Translations under genes and position numbers: made by a program
Notes under the pieces: model-generated
What the model was told of the DNA's origin: nothing
The model's input: only the letters and a program-made list of their open reading frames with translations
The model's database searches: none
From: Candidatus Rifleibacteriota bacterium
GTDB taxonomy: Bacteria > Muiribacteriota > Ozemobacteria > Ozemobacterales > Ozemobacteraceae
Assembly (NCBI GenBank): GCA_018818125.1
Contig: JAHISQ010000191.1
Coordinates: 1-64,000 of the forward strand
Direction of reading: 5' to 3'
Length of the DNA: 64,000 nt
Shown: positions 25,401-34,022 of the stretch, piece after piece
Position numbering within the stretch: the stretch's first letter is position 1
Layout of the letters: every line of letters starts with the position of its first letter

Positions 25401-25734
25401 CAATCAGTTCGATAATTACGCGCAGGTTGCGGTGGTGAGCCTCGCGCAGAAAATTTCTGAAATCCGCCAGAGTGCCATAGCTCGGGTGTACATCGAGGTA
25501 ATTTGAAATATCATAACCGTCGTCTCGAAACGGCGATGGGTAAAAAGGAAGCAGCCAGATGGTATTGACGCCCAGGCCCTGAATGTAGTCGAGTTTTTGA
25601 GTTAACCCCGGAAAATCGCCAATGCCATCGCCGTTGCTGTCATAAAACGCTTTAACAGGCACTTCATATATGATGGCGTTTTTATGCCACATGGGATCTT
25701 CTTCTATTAAAGTTGCTTTCGCGGATTTTTTCAT
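22417..25734 (-). CDS. treS: Trehalose synthase / maltokinase fusion
   Basis: The 1105-residue protein joins a GH13 trehalose synthase (about 10-560) and a maltokinase (about 620-1100). The GH13 part has the nucleophile Asp in DGLRLDAIPYL, the acid/base Glu in FLAEANQWPED and the third Asp in FLRNHDELTLEM. The kinase part has HHGDLHLGQILL and IIDFEGEPARPL. TreS interconverts maltose and trehalose; the kinase makes maltose 1-phosphate. The start has AGAGGAG upstream. It is the third gene of the treY-treZ-treS operon. No glgE gene, the usual user of maltose 1-phosphate, is in this window. Confidence 0.95.
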   Translation of the reverse strand: MKKSAKATLIEEDPMWHKNAIIYEVPVKAFYDSNGDGIGDFPGLTQKLDYIQGLGVNTIWLLPFYPSPFRDDGYDISNYLDVHPSYGTLADFRNFLREAHHRNLRVIIELIVNHTSDTHPWFQEARRAPKGSSKRNYYVWNDDDNKFPDARIIFTDTETSNWSWDPVAKAYYWHRFFSHQPDLNFHNPQVIKKLISVMRFWLDLGVDGLRLDAIPYLCEREGTSCENLPETHDVIKLFRKEMDKRYKNRIFLAEANQWPEDAAEYFGEGDECQMAYHFPLMPRIFMSLALEDRFPIVEIMKQTPEIPDNCQWAIFLRNHDELTLEMVTSKERDYMYEAYANDPRARINVGIRRRLSPLMEYNRTKIELLNALLLSMPGSPVLYYGDEIGMGDNLFLGDRNGVRTPMQWTPDRNGGFSSSDPERLYLPPIMEAITGFQAVNVEAQSRTSSSLLNWMKRIISVRSHCRAFGEGNIEFIKPANRCILAYLRSHGDTNILCVANLSRSAQPVQIELARFKGHTPIEMLGKHAFPTISEEPYQLSLAGYGFYWFELSPKAAGPAWQKPDTSTMPELSVIVFRSIGENKLLPDLQRLLSDKRREKLLQEVTQQYCTRKRWFAGKGKEFTQIETELAEPVNLPGCPNLLIHVFSAHFDDRTQQNYFFPYQLIWETRTDAGKILPGWVFGKTRQQNEVGYIVDAMGSDEFCRATVRCMKQNRKIKLPAATLHFYGNDLLDSFMDENFEVRRPIIEQSHTSVFFAEQFIFKVYRNIQRGPSPELEMGKYLTGADFKNIARVAGSIELEHDDGSITVLGILQEYIDNQSDCWNFTLNYLERFLETCLIETPGTLPGETSEAEGAHELYLSKMQTLGQRIGKMHGILAANSEDSDFNPEVISVEDWQLLTGGIENTLITTLEQLSARIESFSQEMQPVLQKITAHPDQVVKKLRSLIPQEAGLLKTRHHGDLHLGQILLAANDFVIIDFEGEPARPLSERIAKHCPLRDVAGVVRSFSYAAETARRKVREEKPEALGIMTVYTREWEKAARSRFLLGYREATTNCPAVPADEELFGQILSLLCLEKALYEFSYELNNRPDWLEIPVCGLIDCLDQR

Positions 25735-25782
25735 TTGAGACTCCTCTTAGCGATTGTTTCTGATTGCAAGAAATAAGAGCGG

Positions 25783-27507
25783 TTATTCAGTCAACAAAAC
25801 TGCCGCCGTGCCTGGTAAAATTGTCAGTTGCCCGGCATCAGCCTTGAGCGGTTTGTTCTGCAGCAGAATTCTGGCGTTGGCCAGTCCTGCGTCGGCGAGC
25901 TTTTGCCTGCGTTTGCCAATATTAACCAGCGTTTTGACTCTGCCGGCTGAATAGACAAACAGACAGTTGCTGTCATCTGCAGGTTTGAATGAGCGCTGAC
26001 TGTCTCTGATATGTTCGATATAATGTTGACGCAGGCAGATGAGCTGCTTATACCAGTTGAGCATTTTAACCTGAGCTTCGTCGCCGATTTCTTTCCAGTT
26101 GAGAAGGCTTTTAACAAAGGTTTCTGCTGCTTGCGGGTCTGGCACCCTCTTGTTGAGAAAAGCGTAATCGCGTCGTCGCCCTTGTCTGACCGCCCGGGCA
26201 AGATTGGCATCGGTGTGATCGGTAAAATAGAGAAATGGTGAGGTCGCAGCCCATTCCTCACCCTGAAAGAGCATTGGAACAAACGGAGACAGAAGCATCA
26301 GCGCCGCTGCGATCTCACAGTTGTCGTAAGTTGTCAGGTGGCATAATCTCTCGCCAAGCCCACGATTGCCGACCTGATCGTGAGTCTGTGTCGAGACGAT
26401 AAACTGATCAGGGGATAAGTGACCTGCCGGCCGGCCATGCCTGCGCTGGCGCGATGGCGAATAACAGCCGTCATAAACAAAGTAATCACTCAGGCATTTG
26501 TTGAGGTTTTCATGCCCGCTGTAGCCTTGGTAGTAACCCTGTTGCTCACCGGTCAGCGTAACGTGCAGCGCGTGATGAAAATCGTCGAGCCACTGCGCCG
26601 CCAGTCCATAGCCGCCATTTTTGCGCTGATTAATGATTCTCGGGTCGTTCAGGTCGCTTTCAGCAATCAGGCAATAACTGCGTCCAGTGCTGAGAGTGAG
26701 TGCATCGACCCGGTTTTGCATCTCTTCCAGAATGTGAGTTGCTGAAGCATCATAAATCGCATGGATTGCATCAAGGCGCAGACCGTCGAAGTGGTAGTCA
26801 CGCAGCCACATCAGCGCGTTGTTGATGATGAATTCGCGTACCTGGTCGCTTTGGGCGCAGTCAAAATTTACCGCTTCCCCCCAGGGTGTGTGATAGCGTT
26901 TCGAAAAATATGGGCCATAGAGGCCTAGATAGTTGCCATCAGGGCCAAGATGGTTGTAAACAACATCGAGAATGACTGCCAGTCCGTGTTGGTGGCAGGA
27001 ATCTACCAGCTGTTTCAACTCGACAGGCGTTCCATAGGTGTTGTGTGGCGCGTAGAGCGCAACGCCATCGTAACCCCAGCCGTGATGCCCGGGAAAGGCC
27101 GCGATTGGCATCAGTTCAACATGAGTTACCCCGAGTTCAACCAGGTGGTCGAGTTTTTCTGTGATGCCGGAATAAGTGCCATGGGGGCTGAAAGTGCCGA
27201 CATGCAGCTCGTAAATTATGGCATTTTTAAGCTCTGGAGTCCGCCAGTTGTTGTCGTTCCATTTATAATTATCCTGCCATATCTGCGATCTGCCGTGTAT
27301 GCCTTCTGGTTGAAATTTTGACACCGGGTCGGGAAAGGGTCCGTTGCCATCGATTTTGTAAGCATACAACACAGGTTGTTTGAGACCCTTGAGCTCGATC
27401 TGCCAGAAGCCATTGCTTTGGCTCTGCATAGAGTGTTCTTCGCCGGTAACGCATATTGAGACGCTTTTGGCTTTTGGTGCCCATACTTTGAAGGAGGTCA
27501 TGCTCAC
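25783..27507 (-). CDS. treZ: Malto-oligosyltrehalose trehalohydrolase
   Basis: The 574-residue protein has an N-terminal CBM48-like beta domain (1-100; FKVWAPKAKSVSICV) and a GH13 barrel with DGLRLDAIHAI, CLIAESDLNDPR and THDQVGNRG. It releases trehalose from malto-oligosyltrehalose made by TreY. The GTG start at 27507 overlaps the treY stop region by 1 to 3 nt; an ATG at 27501 is the alternative. Confidence 0.96.
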   Translation of the reverse strand: MSMTSFKVWAPKAKSVSICVTGEEHSMQSQSNGFWQIELKGLKQPVLYAYKIDGNGPFPDPVSKFQPEGIHGRSQIWQDNYKWNDNNWRTPELKNAIIYELHVGTFSPHGTYSGITEKLDHLVELGVTHVELMPIAAFPGHHGWGYDGVALYAPHNTYGTPVELKQLVDSCHQHGLAVILDVVYNHLGPDGNYLGLYGPYFSKRYHTPWGEAVNFDCAQSDQVREFIINNALMWLRDYHFDGLRLDAIHAIYDASATHILEEMQNRVDALTLSTGRSYCLIAESDLNDPRIINQRKNGGYGLAAQWLDDFHHALHVTLTGEQQGYYQGYSGHENLNKCLSDYFVYDGCYSPSRQRRHGRPAGHLSPDQFIVSTQTHDQVGNRGLGERLCHLTTYDNCEIAAALMLLSPFVPMLFQGEEWAATSPFLYFTDHTDANLARAVRQGRRRDYAFLNKRVPDPQAAETFVKSLLNWKEIGDEAQVKMLNWYKQLICLRQHYIEHIRDSQRSFKPADDSNCLFVYSAGRVKTLVNIGKRRQKLADAGLANARILLQNKPLKADAGQLTILPGTAAVLLTE

Positions 27508-30167
27508 TATTCTCCGATCTGTTTATAATCGACGAGAACTGCTACCGGAAAGTCTCTGAGCAGATCCTTGATTTTGTTTGGACCAGAATTAATCAACTGG
27601 TGCGTAAAAATGTTCCGCCATTGCCCTTCAGGAACAACGATTCTGGTCCCGTTCCAGCGGTTTTTACGGGTAAGTTGTCGGCATGGTACAACTGCGATTA
27701 CCCCATGACCACGAAGGTAAGCGATAAGGTCGTCGTTGTGTGGGCCAAGAATATTGAGCGGTTGATAACTGTCTGGCTCGTTAAAAGCCGGTATCTTGGC
27801 GCGAAGAGCCAGCAACTCTTTAATAATATAGAGTTTTGGCAGTCCTGTGTGCAGTTCGCGCATTATTTCTTTACAGCTCTTGTTTTCGAGTTGTTTAAGC
27901 AGCTCAAAGTTGTGATTCAAATCTACCGGGCGCCGATTGTCCGGGTCAGTGAGACTGTTATCCCATATTTCTGTGCCCTGATAAATATCTGGAAATCCTG
28001 GTGCCGTAAGCTTAAGTGTCAGTTGCTGCAGAGAATTTATATAGCCTGGCTCAACCAGTTTGCTGACAAACTCTTCAAGAGACTCGATAAACTCACTATG
28101 ATCGTAGATATGGTCGATAAAGCTCTTCAGCGCTGTTTCAAAATCCTTGTCCGGGTTTGACCAGCTTGAGTAAACCTTGGCTTCGCGAACCGCTTTTTCC
28201 ATATACTGTGCGATTCGCTCCTTTTCTATTGGCCAGGCTCCGACCAGCGTCTGATAGAGTAGATATTCTGTGTTGGCATCTGGCGCGCCGGCAATTCGGA
28301 ATTGGGCATTTATCTTACGCCATTTTTTAACACCCGTACACCATTTGTCTGGAATCTCGCTGAGCAGGTTGAGCCGGGCACGCACATCTTCGCTGCGTTT
28401 GGTGTCGTGAGTTGAGCTGGTCAGCATGGTAAATGGCCAGTTCTTTGAGATATGCAGGCACCATTCATGAAATTGGTTAACCGTAGTAACTGGCTCAAAT
28501 GGATTGCCACCAACTTCGTTCAGTGAGACAAGTGGGTTGAAGATATAAAATGCGGTATCTTCAATGCTCTTGGCCATAACCGGACCGGTAAATTGCTGAA
28601 ACCGCCTGACAAACAGGTCTTCCTCGGCGCCCCGCAGTCTCAGCAGCAGAATATCACCAATAAAGTCAAATATATAGCCACCAAGTTCAGGCTGCTTGCT
28701 TTTGGCCTGTTCTAATGCCTCAATGATGATTGCTTGTTCGTTTTCAGCGACTTTACCGGTTTCCGGCTGAATATATGTGCGATATACATCTAGGCTGGCA
28801 GCGACTTCGGCAATGGCCTGGTAGAGCTGTTGGCTTGCAAAATCACGATAGCGCCGATGGTTTTCGCAAAGATCGGCCAGGTCTGAGGCAAGGCGGCTGA
28901 TTTCGCTGCCGAGCAGGTTTTTTATAACCTTCTGTTTTGAGTCATGGATCAATTCTTCGTAATCTGGCTTTTCAGTGATGAATTCCTGCCAATGGTTCTG
29001 TAGTTTTTCATAGCCTTCTCTGGCAACAAAAAGACCGTTGACCAGGTTCAAAAAATCATAGCCGGTGGTGCCCGAAATTGGCCATTCCGGGTTAAGCTGT
29101 TCTTTTTGCTCAAGAATTTTTTCGGCGACTATAAGCGCTTCCGGGCAGGCTTTGCGTAGTTTAATAAAGTAGTTCGTCGGGTCGAAAAGCCCGTCGGGGT
29201 GGTCGACGCGAAAACCATCTATTTTGCCGGTGTTTGCAAGTTCAATGACGAGTTTGTGCGAATCGCTGAAAGCATTGTCGTCTTCCATACGCAGGCCGAC
29301 CAGCGAATTTATGTTGAAAAAGCGGCGATAACCGACCTGATAATGCGACAGTTTCCAGAAGGCAAGCTTGTAGTTCTGTCTGCCAATCAGTTTGTCGAGC
29401 AGTTCATAATCTTGATTGATCTGAGTGACTGCCACATTTATGGCATTTTCAAAATCTGAAATGCTTTTGCACATATCATGCAGTAGCGCATTAACCACCG
29501 CTTTATCGCGCTGTCGGCGTTGAATTCTCTCAATGTCGCGGGAAGATGCATGCGGAAGGCTCTGCAGCGCGCCAGCAAGATAGCCCAGTTCGTTGATGCC
29601 GCTGTTGTTGCATGCCAGTTCAAGAATCAGCGGCAGCGACCTTGGCGCCAGCGGGAAGACGTTTTCAAAATAGTGCAGAGTGAATTTGCCATGCTCGTGC
29701 CTTATTTTAAGCTCGCCAGCCTCAAGAACAATGCCGTAGTGATCGCCCAGAACTGGCAGAAGAATCAGATTCGAGCGATGGTCTGAGTCGGTATGCCAGT
29801 CTACGTCAAAATACCGCGAAAACTGGCTCGATGGACCATTTTCGAGAACATCCCACCACCACGGATTTTCAGGGCAGCGAACCGCCATGTGATTGGGAAC
29901 TATGTCGAGAATTATACTCATATCTTTTTCGGCCAGCTGTTTGGAGAGTTGCTCAAGGCCGTAATTGCCACCAAGCTCAGTATTGATGTGGCTGTGGTCA
30001 ACAACATCGTAACCATGCAAACTGCCAGGGGCTGCCTGAAGGCACGGCGACAGATAAAGATGGCTCACACCAAGTCTGTGCAGATATTCGACATGCTCTC
30101 TCACCATGGGAAAATTGAATCGCGAATGCAGTTGCAGCCGATAGGTTGCCCTCGGGTAGTGTTTCAT
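27507..30167 (-). CDS. treY: Malto-oligosyltrehalose synthase
   Basis: The 886-residue GH13 protein starts RATYRLQLHSRFNF with VSHLYLSPCLQAAPGS, has the nucleophile in IDGFRVDHPDGL, the Glu in LIVAEKIL and STHDTKRSEDVRARL, all typical of TreY, which converts the reducing end of a maltodextrin to a trehalose unit. An AGGAGGGG Shine-Dalgarno precedes the ATG. First gene of the operon; together with TreZ it makes trehalose from glycogen-like polymers, useful as an osmolyte or reserve. Confidence 0.96.
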   Translation of the reverse strand: MKHYPRATYRLQLHSRFNFPMVREHVEYLHRLGVSHLYLSPCLQAAPGSLHGYDVVDHSHINTELGGNYGLEQLSKQLAEKDMSIILDIVPNHMAVRCPENPWWWDVLENGPSSQFSRYFDVDWHTDSDHRSNLILLPVLGDHYGIVLEAGELKIRHEHGKFTLHYFENVFPLAPRSLPLILELACNNSGINELGYLAGALQSLPHASSRDIERIQRRQRDKAVVNALLHDMCKSISDFENAINVAVTQINQDYELLDKLIGRQNYKLAFWKLSHYQVGYRRFFNINSLVGLRMEDDNAFSDSHKLVIELANTGKIDGFRVDHPDGLFDPTNYFIKLRKACPEALIVAEKILEQKEQLNPEWPISGTTGYDFLNLVNGLFVAREGYEKLQNHWQEFITEKPDYEELIHDSKQKVIKNLLGSEISRLASDLADLCENHRRYRDFASQQLYQAIAEVAASLDVYRTYIQPETGKVAENEQAIIIEALEQAKSKQPELGGYIFDFIGDILLLRLRGAEEDLFVRRFQQFTGPVMAKSIEDTAFYIFNPLVSLNEVGGNPFEPVTTVNQFHEWCLHISKNWPFTMLTSSTHDTKRSEDVRARLNLLSEIPDKWCTGVKKWRKINAQFRIAGAPDANTEYLLYQTLVGAWPIEKERIAQYMEKAVREAKVYSSWSNPDKDFETALKSFIDHIYDHSEFIESLEEFVSKLVEPGYINSLQQLTLKLTAPGFPDIYQGTEIWDNSLTDPDNRRPVDLNHNFELLKQLENKSCKEIMRELHTGLPKLYIIKELLALRAKIPAFNEPDSYQPLNILGPHNDDLIAYLRGHGVIAVVPCRQLTRKNRWNGTRIVVPEGQWRNIFTHQLINSGPNKIKDLLRDFPVAVLVDYKQIGE

Positions 30168-30302
30168 GAACCCCTCCTGACTAAAGAACCAGTCGATGTC
30201 TGATATCGCTATCTATTTCTAAAACGGTTCTCCATGTCTGATGTTATTCTCTCACTTTTTACTCGAAACTTAAAGGGGGCTGACGAATTGTGTCTTTTTG
30301 AA

Positions 30303-30331
30303 TTGCCAAGTTTCGCTACCGCGAGTATAGT
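30303..30331 (+). promoter_or_regulatory. Promoter of the 30419 membrane protein gene
   Basis: -35 TTGCCA (30303-30308), 17-nt spacer, -10 TATAGT (30326-30331). Confidence 0.55.
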
Positions 30332-30418
30332 GGAGCAGGTTCAAACACATAATGATCAGTTGCTGCTGGTGAAAACCGGATAGTTGCTGTTTAAGAGCCA
30401 AGTTGGGGGGTAGGAACT

Positions 30419-31006
30419 ATGAGGCCTGATCTGGAGGCTCGGATTGGCAGCGGCCTTGCTTTGCTTGAATCCCGAGTGTGTGCCGATGCTGGCAAGGTTT
30501 TCGCTGGTTGTTCGAGAGGTTCTGATTATTATCTCTGGCTGATTTTTTATCCGTGCTTTGCCGCGCCGTTTCTGCTTTTGGCTGTGGCAATGATCAATCC
30601 AATAGCATCGGGAAACTGGTCGGCCAGATTGCTTTTTGGCATATTGTTTTTAGCGCTTATGGCTGGTGTGGTAGGCCTGCTTAATGAATTTTTCATGCTC
30701 GCCCGCGATGGCTTTCGCAGAGTCTGTTTCGATCTAGAAGCAGGGAACATAAAAATTGACCATGGCGGCTTTGACCATTTGATTTCGAGATATGAGATTC
30801 TGCGTTTTGCTGACGTTGCAGGGTTGAGACTTAATCACTTCTCGTATCGCTCCGGAAAAAAGCATGTTGATGGCTATGAAGGCCTCCTGATAATGCAGGA
30901 TGGCGCCGTGCACGTTGTGTTTCCGTTGTTAAAGACATACGAACAGGCCATTGAAAGCGCAAGGCAGTTGAGCGCCGCTACTGGGTTGCCCGTGATCGGA
31001 CACTAG
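30419..31006 (+). CDS. Membrane protein of unknown function
   Basis: The 195-residue protein has a soluble N-terminus (1-40), two membrane helices (about 44-65 and 71-92) and a C-terminal domain (about 95-190) with alternating beta strands (KIDHGGFDHLISRYEIL, YEGLLIMQDGAVHVVFPL). This layout resembles bacterial PH-like membrane proteins, but I do not recognise the family. A GGGGGG-like Shine-Dalgarno (TTGGGGGGT) lies before the ATG. Its last 4 nt overlap the convergent EVE gene. Confidence 0.75.
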   Translation: MRPDLEARIGSGLALLESRVCADAGKVFAGCSRGSDYYLWLIFYPCFAAPFLLLAVAMINPIASGNWSARLLFGILFLALMAGVVGLLNEFFMLARDGFRRVCFDLEAGNIKIDHGGFDHLISRYEILRFADVAGLRLNHFSYRSGKKHVDGYEGLLIMQDGAVHVVFPLLKTYEQAIESARQLSAATGLPVIGH

Positions 31007-31470
31007 ATTTTTTTGAGGCCGCTGAGCTCACAGATTACCTTGAAATGCTCTTCTGAGATCGGCTGAATTGACAGTCGCGACCCCTGTTGCGCAACCATAA
31101 TACCTGTTAGGCGCGGCTCCGCCTTTATCTGTTGCAGCGGCAGAATTTTTGCGAATTTTGCGACAAAGGCAACGTCAACCATATACCACAGAGGTTTGTC
31201 AGGGGTGCTGCGTGCATCGAAATATTTGTGCTCTGCGTCAAAAGCGAAATGGTCAGGATAACCGGCTCTGGAAATTTTCATGACGCCGGCGACGCCAGAT
31301 GGTTCGGCGTTAGAGTGGTAAAACAGTGCTAGATCGCCGATCTGCATCTTGTCGCGCATAAAGTTGCGCGCCTGATAATTTCGCACGCCTTCCCAGCTGC
31401 TGCAGTCGTCTTTTTCGAGATTGTCGATCGAATAAGCCGACGGTTCACACTTCATAAGCCAGTATGCCAT
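31003..31470 (-). CDS. EVE-domain protein
   Basis: The start at 31470 (GGAG 8 nt upstream) gives 155 residues, the usual length. It begins MAYWLMKCEPSAYS, followed by WEGVRNYQARNFMRDKM, GDLALFYHSN and GVAGVMKISR, all diagnostic of the EVE/YTH-like fold, which binds modified bases in DNA or RNA. Biological role in most bacteria is unclear. Confidence 0.93.
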   Translation of the reverse strand: MAYWLMKCEPSAYSIDNLEKDDCSSWEGVRNYQARNFMRDKMQIGDLALFYHSNAEPSGVAGVMKISRAGYPDHFAFDAEHKYFDARSTPDKPLWYMVDVAFVAKFAKILPLQQIKAEPRLTGIMVAQQGSRLSIQPISEEHFKVICELSGLKKI

Positions 31471-31537
31471 AGTTCGTCTCCGCTTTTTCGGCAATTATAA
31501 CACAGAGACGGTACAAATCTGTTATAATCACCCTCTT

Positions 31538-32527
31538 ATGAAATACCGTCTTGAACTTAATTCTGATGTAATCGAAAAGTTTGCCGGCGAATCGCTTATT
31601 GATTCGCTGGTTCGCCGCTTCACTTATCATGATCGAACTTTCTGGCTGGAAAAAGTCGCCATGGGGCAGGTGCGCGTAAGCGGTCTGATCTGTCCACCGG
31701 ATCATGTGCTGGTGATGGGTGAAGTAGTGCAGTTCGCTATAGATGATTTTACCGAGCCTGATCTTGATACTTGCTACCATAAAATCTGGGAAAACGATAA
31801 TCTGATAATGGTCAGCAAGCCCGCGAATCTTCCGGTGCACAGCAATCGCCGCTTTTATTTTCAGACCATGACGGCGACTCTGCGTCGCAACGAGAATCTC
31901 CCCGAGATCAATCCTATGCATCGTCTTGATCGCGAAACCAGCGGTCTGATGCTGTATCTTAAGAAACCCTTTGGTTCTAAGTCGCTGCGACGAAATCTCG
32001 GACAGATTATCGGTGCCAAGTTTTATCTGGCGGTGGTCAATGGTGTATTTGAGGCCGAGACAATTACTGTCAGTGAGCCTCTGCGCGAAGCCGGTTGCCC
32101 GCCGGTGCATTATCTTATGGTTGTTGCGCCCGATGGCAAGCCGGCTCAAACGGTTTTCGAGCGACTAGCGGTTGGTGACGGCTGCAGCCTGGTTTTGGCG
32201 CGACTTGAAACTGGCCGCAAACACCAGATAAGAGCTCACCTTGCACATATCGGGCATCCGGTAGTTGGCGATAAGCTCTATTCGCATGGCGGAAAGTATT
32301 TTATGAAACGCTGTAACGATGAATTGATGCCCGAAGATTTAATCAGTCTGGGGTCGCCGCACCAGCTTTTGCACGCCTGGGCACTTGGCTTGCAGCTTCC
32401 AGATGAGGACCTTCGGATTTACTTCTCAGATCATTTTTCGCAAAACTGGCAAAGCTACCTTAAACAGTTCACCACCTGGCGCGAGAAGGCTTGCCAGGTG
32501 GTGAACCGATATATAGAAACGCATTGA
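31538..32527 (+). CDS. RluA-family pseudouridine synthase
   Basis: The 329-residue protein has an S4-like N-terminal region (about 15-75), the catalytic block MHRLDRETSGLMLY (catalytic Asp in HRLDRETSG), GAKFYLAVVNG and the later RKHQIRAHLAHIGHPVVGDKLY. It would isomerise uridine in rRNA or tRNA; which site cannot be told. TATAAT at 31523-31528 lies 10 nt before the ATG, so the leader is very short. The 3' end contains a perfect 14-bp inverted repeat. Confidence 0.93.
   Translation: MKYRLELNSDVIEKFAGESLIDSLVRRFTYHDRTFWLEKVAMGQVRVSGLICPPDHVLVMGEVVQFAIDDFTEPDLDTCYHKIWENDNLIMVSKPANLPVHSNRRFYFQTMTATLRRNENLPEINPMHRLDRETSGLMLYLKKPFGSKSLRRNLGQIIGAKFYLAVVNGVFEAETITVSEPLREAGCPPVHYLMVVAPDGKPAQTVFERLAVGDGCSLVLARLETGRKHQIRAHLAHIGHPVVGDKLYSHGGKYFMKRCNDELMPEDLISLGSPHQLLHAWALGLQLPDEDLRIYFSDHFSQNWQSYLKQFTTWREKACQVVNRYIETH
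32467..32506 (+). repeat. Perfect 14-bp inverted repeat inside the rluA-like 3' end
   Basis: GTTCACCACCTGGC (32467-32480), 12-nt loop, GCCAGGTGGTGAAC (32493-32506). It is in coding sequence, about 20 codons before the stop end region. A T8 run occurs about 25 nt later, too far for a standard terminator. Confidence 0.85.
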
Positions 32528-32575
32528 TGTTTTTTTTAGTGTCAATGCGAGGCACTTGTGCGGTGTGCCGACTAT

Positions 32576-33037
32576 TTATTGTCTGCCAGCAACACAGTTG
32601 CCCGGATTTGCCAGATACTCATCAAGGGTATTAAAACGCTGCTTGAGTAGATGACTGTCTTCGCTGTTTTTTCTGACCGGCGGGCGATTTATGAACGAGA
32701 AGACAAGGACACTGAGCGCAATCCCATAAAATATGCAGAGCATATAGGCACCGGTTAAAGCAATAAAGCCGGCCTGATCGTGTGCACCGATATAAGAAAA
32801 GATGCTGCCCAGTATTACGCCAGTGACGGCGAGATGCCATGCGGTTTTTCTGGCCTGTACCCCGGCATTTGTAGTGCTGCGTGGTCTTCTTGCTATGAGT
32901 AAGAGACCATAGCTACCCAGACAGACGAGGATAGAAACCGGAACATTCTGCATAGTTGCCAAACTCTGTATCGGAACGAGGTAGAGCACGATAGCTGTAA
33001 AAAGAAGAATTCCCTCAATGTAGTTGGTAGCTTTCAT
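32576..33037 (-). CDS. Small multi-pass membrane protein of unknown function
   Basis: The ATG at 33037 has GGAGGAGA upstream and gives 153 residues with four membrane helices (about 7-25, 32-50, 68-88, 95-120) and a polar C-terminal tail (KNSEDSHLLKQRFNTLDEY). No motif is recognised. Confidence 0.72.
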   Translation of the reverse strand: MKATNYIEGILLFTAIVLYLVPIQSLATMQNVPVSILVCLGSYGLLLIARRPRSTTNAGVQARKTAWHLAVTGVILGSIFSYIGAHDQAGFIALTGAYMLCIFYGIALSVLVFSFINRPPVRKNSEDSHLLKQRFNTLDEYLANPGNCVAGRQ

Positions 33038-33349
33038 GCGATCTCCTCCTGTGTTTGTGCCGCTAAGCCTGATTTCGATTTCGTTCTGCCTGTCTAAAAC
33101 GACCTGCATAATTAATTATTAGCAAAAATCAGGCCAACTTTAAGAGTGCTGCTGATTGCGGTTTTGGGATATGCACGTGCCATTGTTCGGGAAATATTCC
33201 CGAGGTCGCCGGAAAATTTCCTGCCAGAAACTCTCTCAAATTGTAATTGAAGTTGCCGCGTCAATTTAAATGGTTTATTATTGGGTAATAGTTCAGAATC
33301 TGGCAGCTGTGAGAGGTTGCCCAAAATATTTAAACGAATCGAGGAGAAA
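33038..33349. other. Intergenic region with a 17-bp inverted repeat
   Basis: This 312-bp region separates divergent genes. It holds TCGGGAA-ATA-TTCCCGA (33187-33203), a perfect repeat with 7-bp arms that could be an operator, and GAGGAG at 33341-33346 for the next gene. No gene is supported. Confidence 0.6.
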
Positions 33350-34000
33350 ATGAGTTTAAACGAAAAATTGCGCGAAAATTCTTTGTTTAGTGACTTTTCG
33401 AACGCCGAACTTGAGCTTCTATCTACATTTACAGAAGAGGTGAACTACGCAGAGGGAGCTGCCATTATCAGTGAGCAAGCTCCGACTACGGCAGTTTACT
33501 TTATTCTTAATGGTCGTGTGACAATCTACAAAGCTCTTGTTGGTGCTTCAAATTTCATTACAATTCTTGAGAAGAACGATATTTTCGGCGAAATTGCGTT
33601 CGTCGACCAGCAGTATCGCTCTGCCAGCGTCAACGCCCTCGATGAATGCTCTTTGGCCAAATTTGAATACAGCCATTTCGATATAATTCAAAAGCAAAGC
33701 CCGATTGTTGGTCTCAAACTGCTTAAGGCGCTCATCAAGGAAATTACCAGCAAGTTCAGGGCAGTCAGCTCGTGTACCGATCTCAAGTCACCGGATCATA
33801 TGATCAATGATCTGATCATATCGCGTCAAAAGGTTAAAATTTCTACCGACACTACAGATTACATCTGCGCCATCATGTATGCCGACAAATCTGGCGTAAA
33901 CCCCCTTCTTAAAATTGACTTTAATGGTCAGACTATTTTGCTTCCATTCAACCAGGTTCGTACTATTTCACTGCCGAATAAATTTGGAAAATTTCAGTGA
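33350..34000 (+). CDS. Cyclic-nucleotide-binding (Crp-like effector) domain protein
   Basis: The ATG at 33350 follows GAGGAG and gives 216 residues. Residues about 12-135 are a CNBD-like barrel (LFSDFSNAELELLS, VYFILNGRVTIYK, IFGEIAFVDQQYRSASVNA). The GEIA/RSAS block resembles the phosphate-binding cassette. There is no helix-turn-helix; the last 40 residues form a small beta-rich end. It may regulate the phosphatase gene 22 nt downstream, which is probably in the same operon. Confidence 0.82.
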   Translation: MSLNEKLRENSLFSDFSNAELELLSTFTEEVNYAEGAAIISEQAPTTAVYFILNGRVTIYKALVGASNFITILEKNDIFGEIAFVDQQYRSASVNALDECSLAKFEYSHFDIIQKQSPIVGLKLLKALIKEITSKFRAVSSCTDLKSPDHMINDLIISRQKVKISTDTTDYICAIMYADKSGVNPLLKIDFNGQTILLPFNQVRTISLPNKFGKFQ

Positions 34001-34022
34001 AATTCTTTTCTCTGTTTGATTT

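Noticed and set aside
31445..32149. 234-codon frame on the minus strand
   Set aside because: Antisense to the RluA-type gene; composition is that of a shadow frame.
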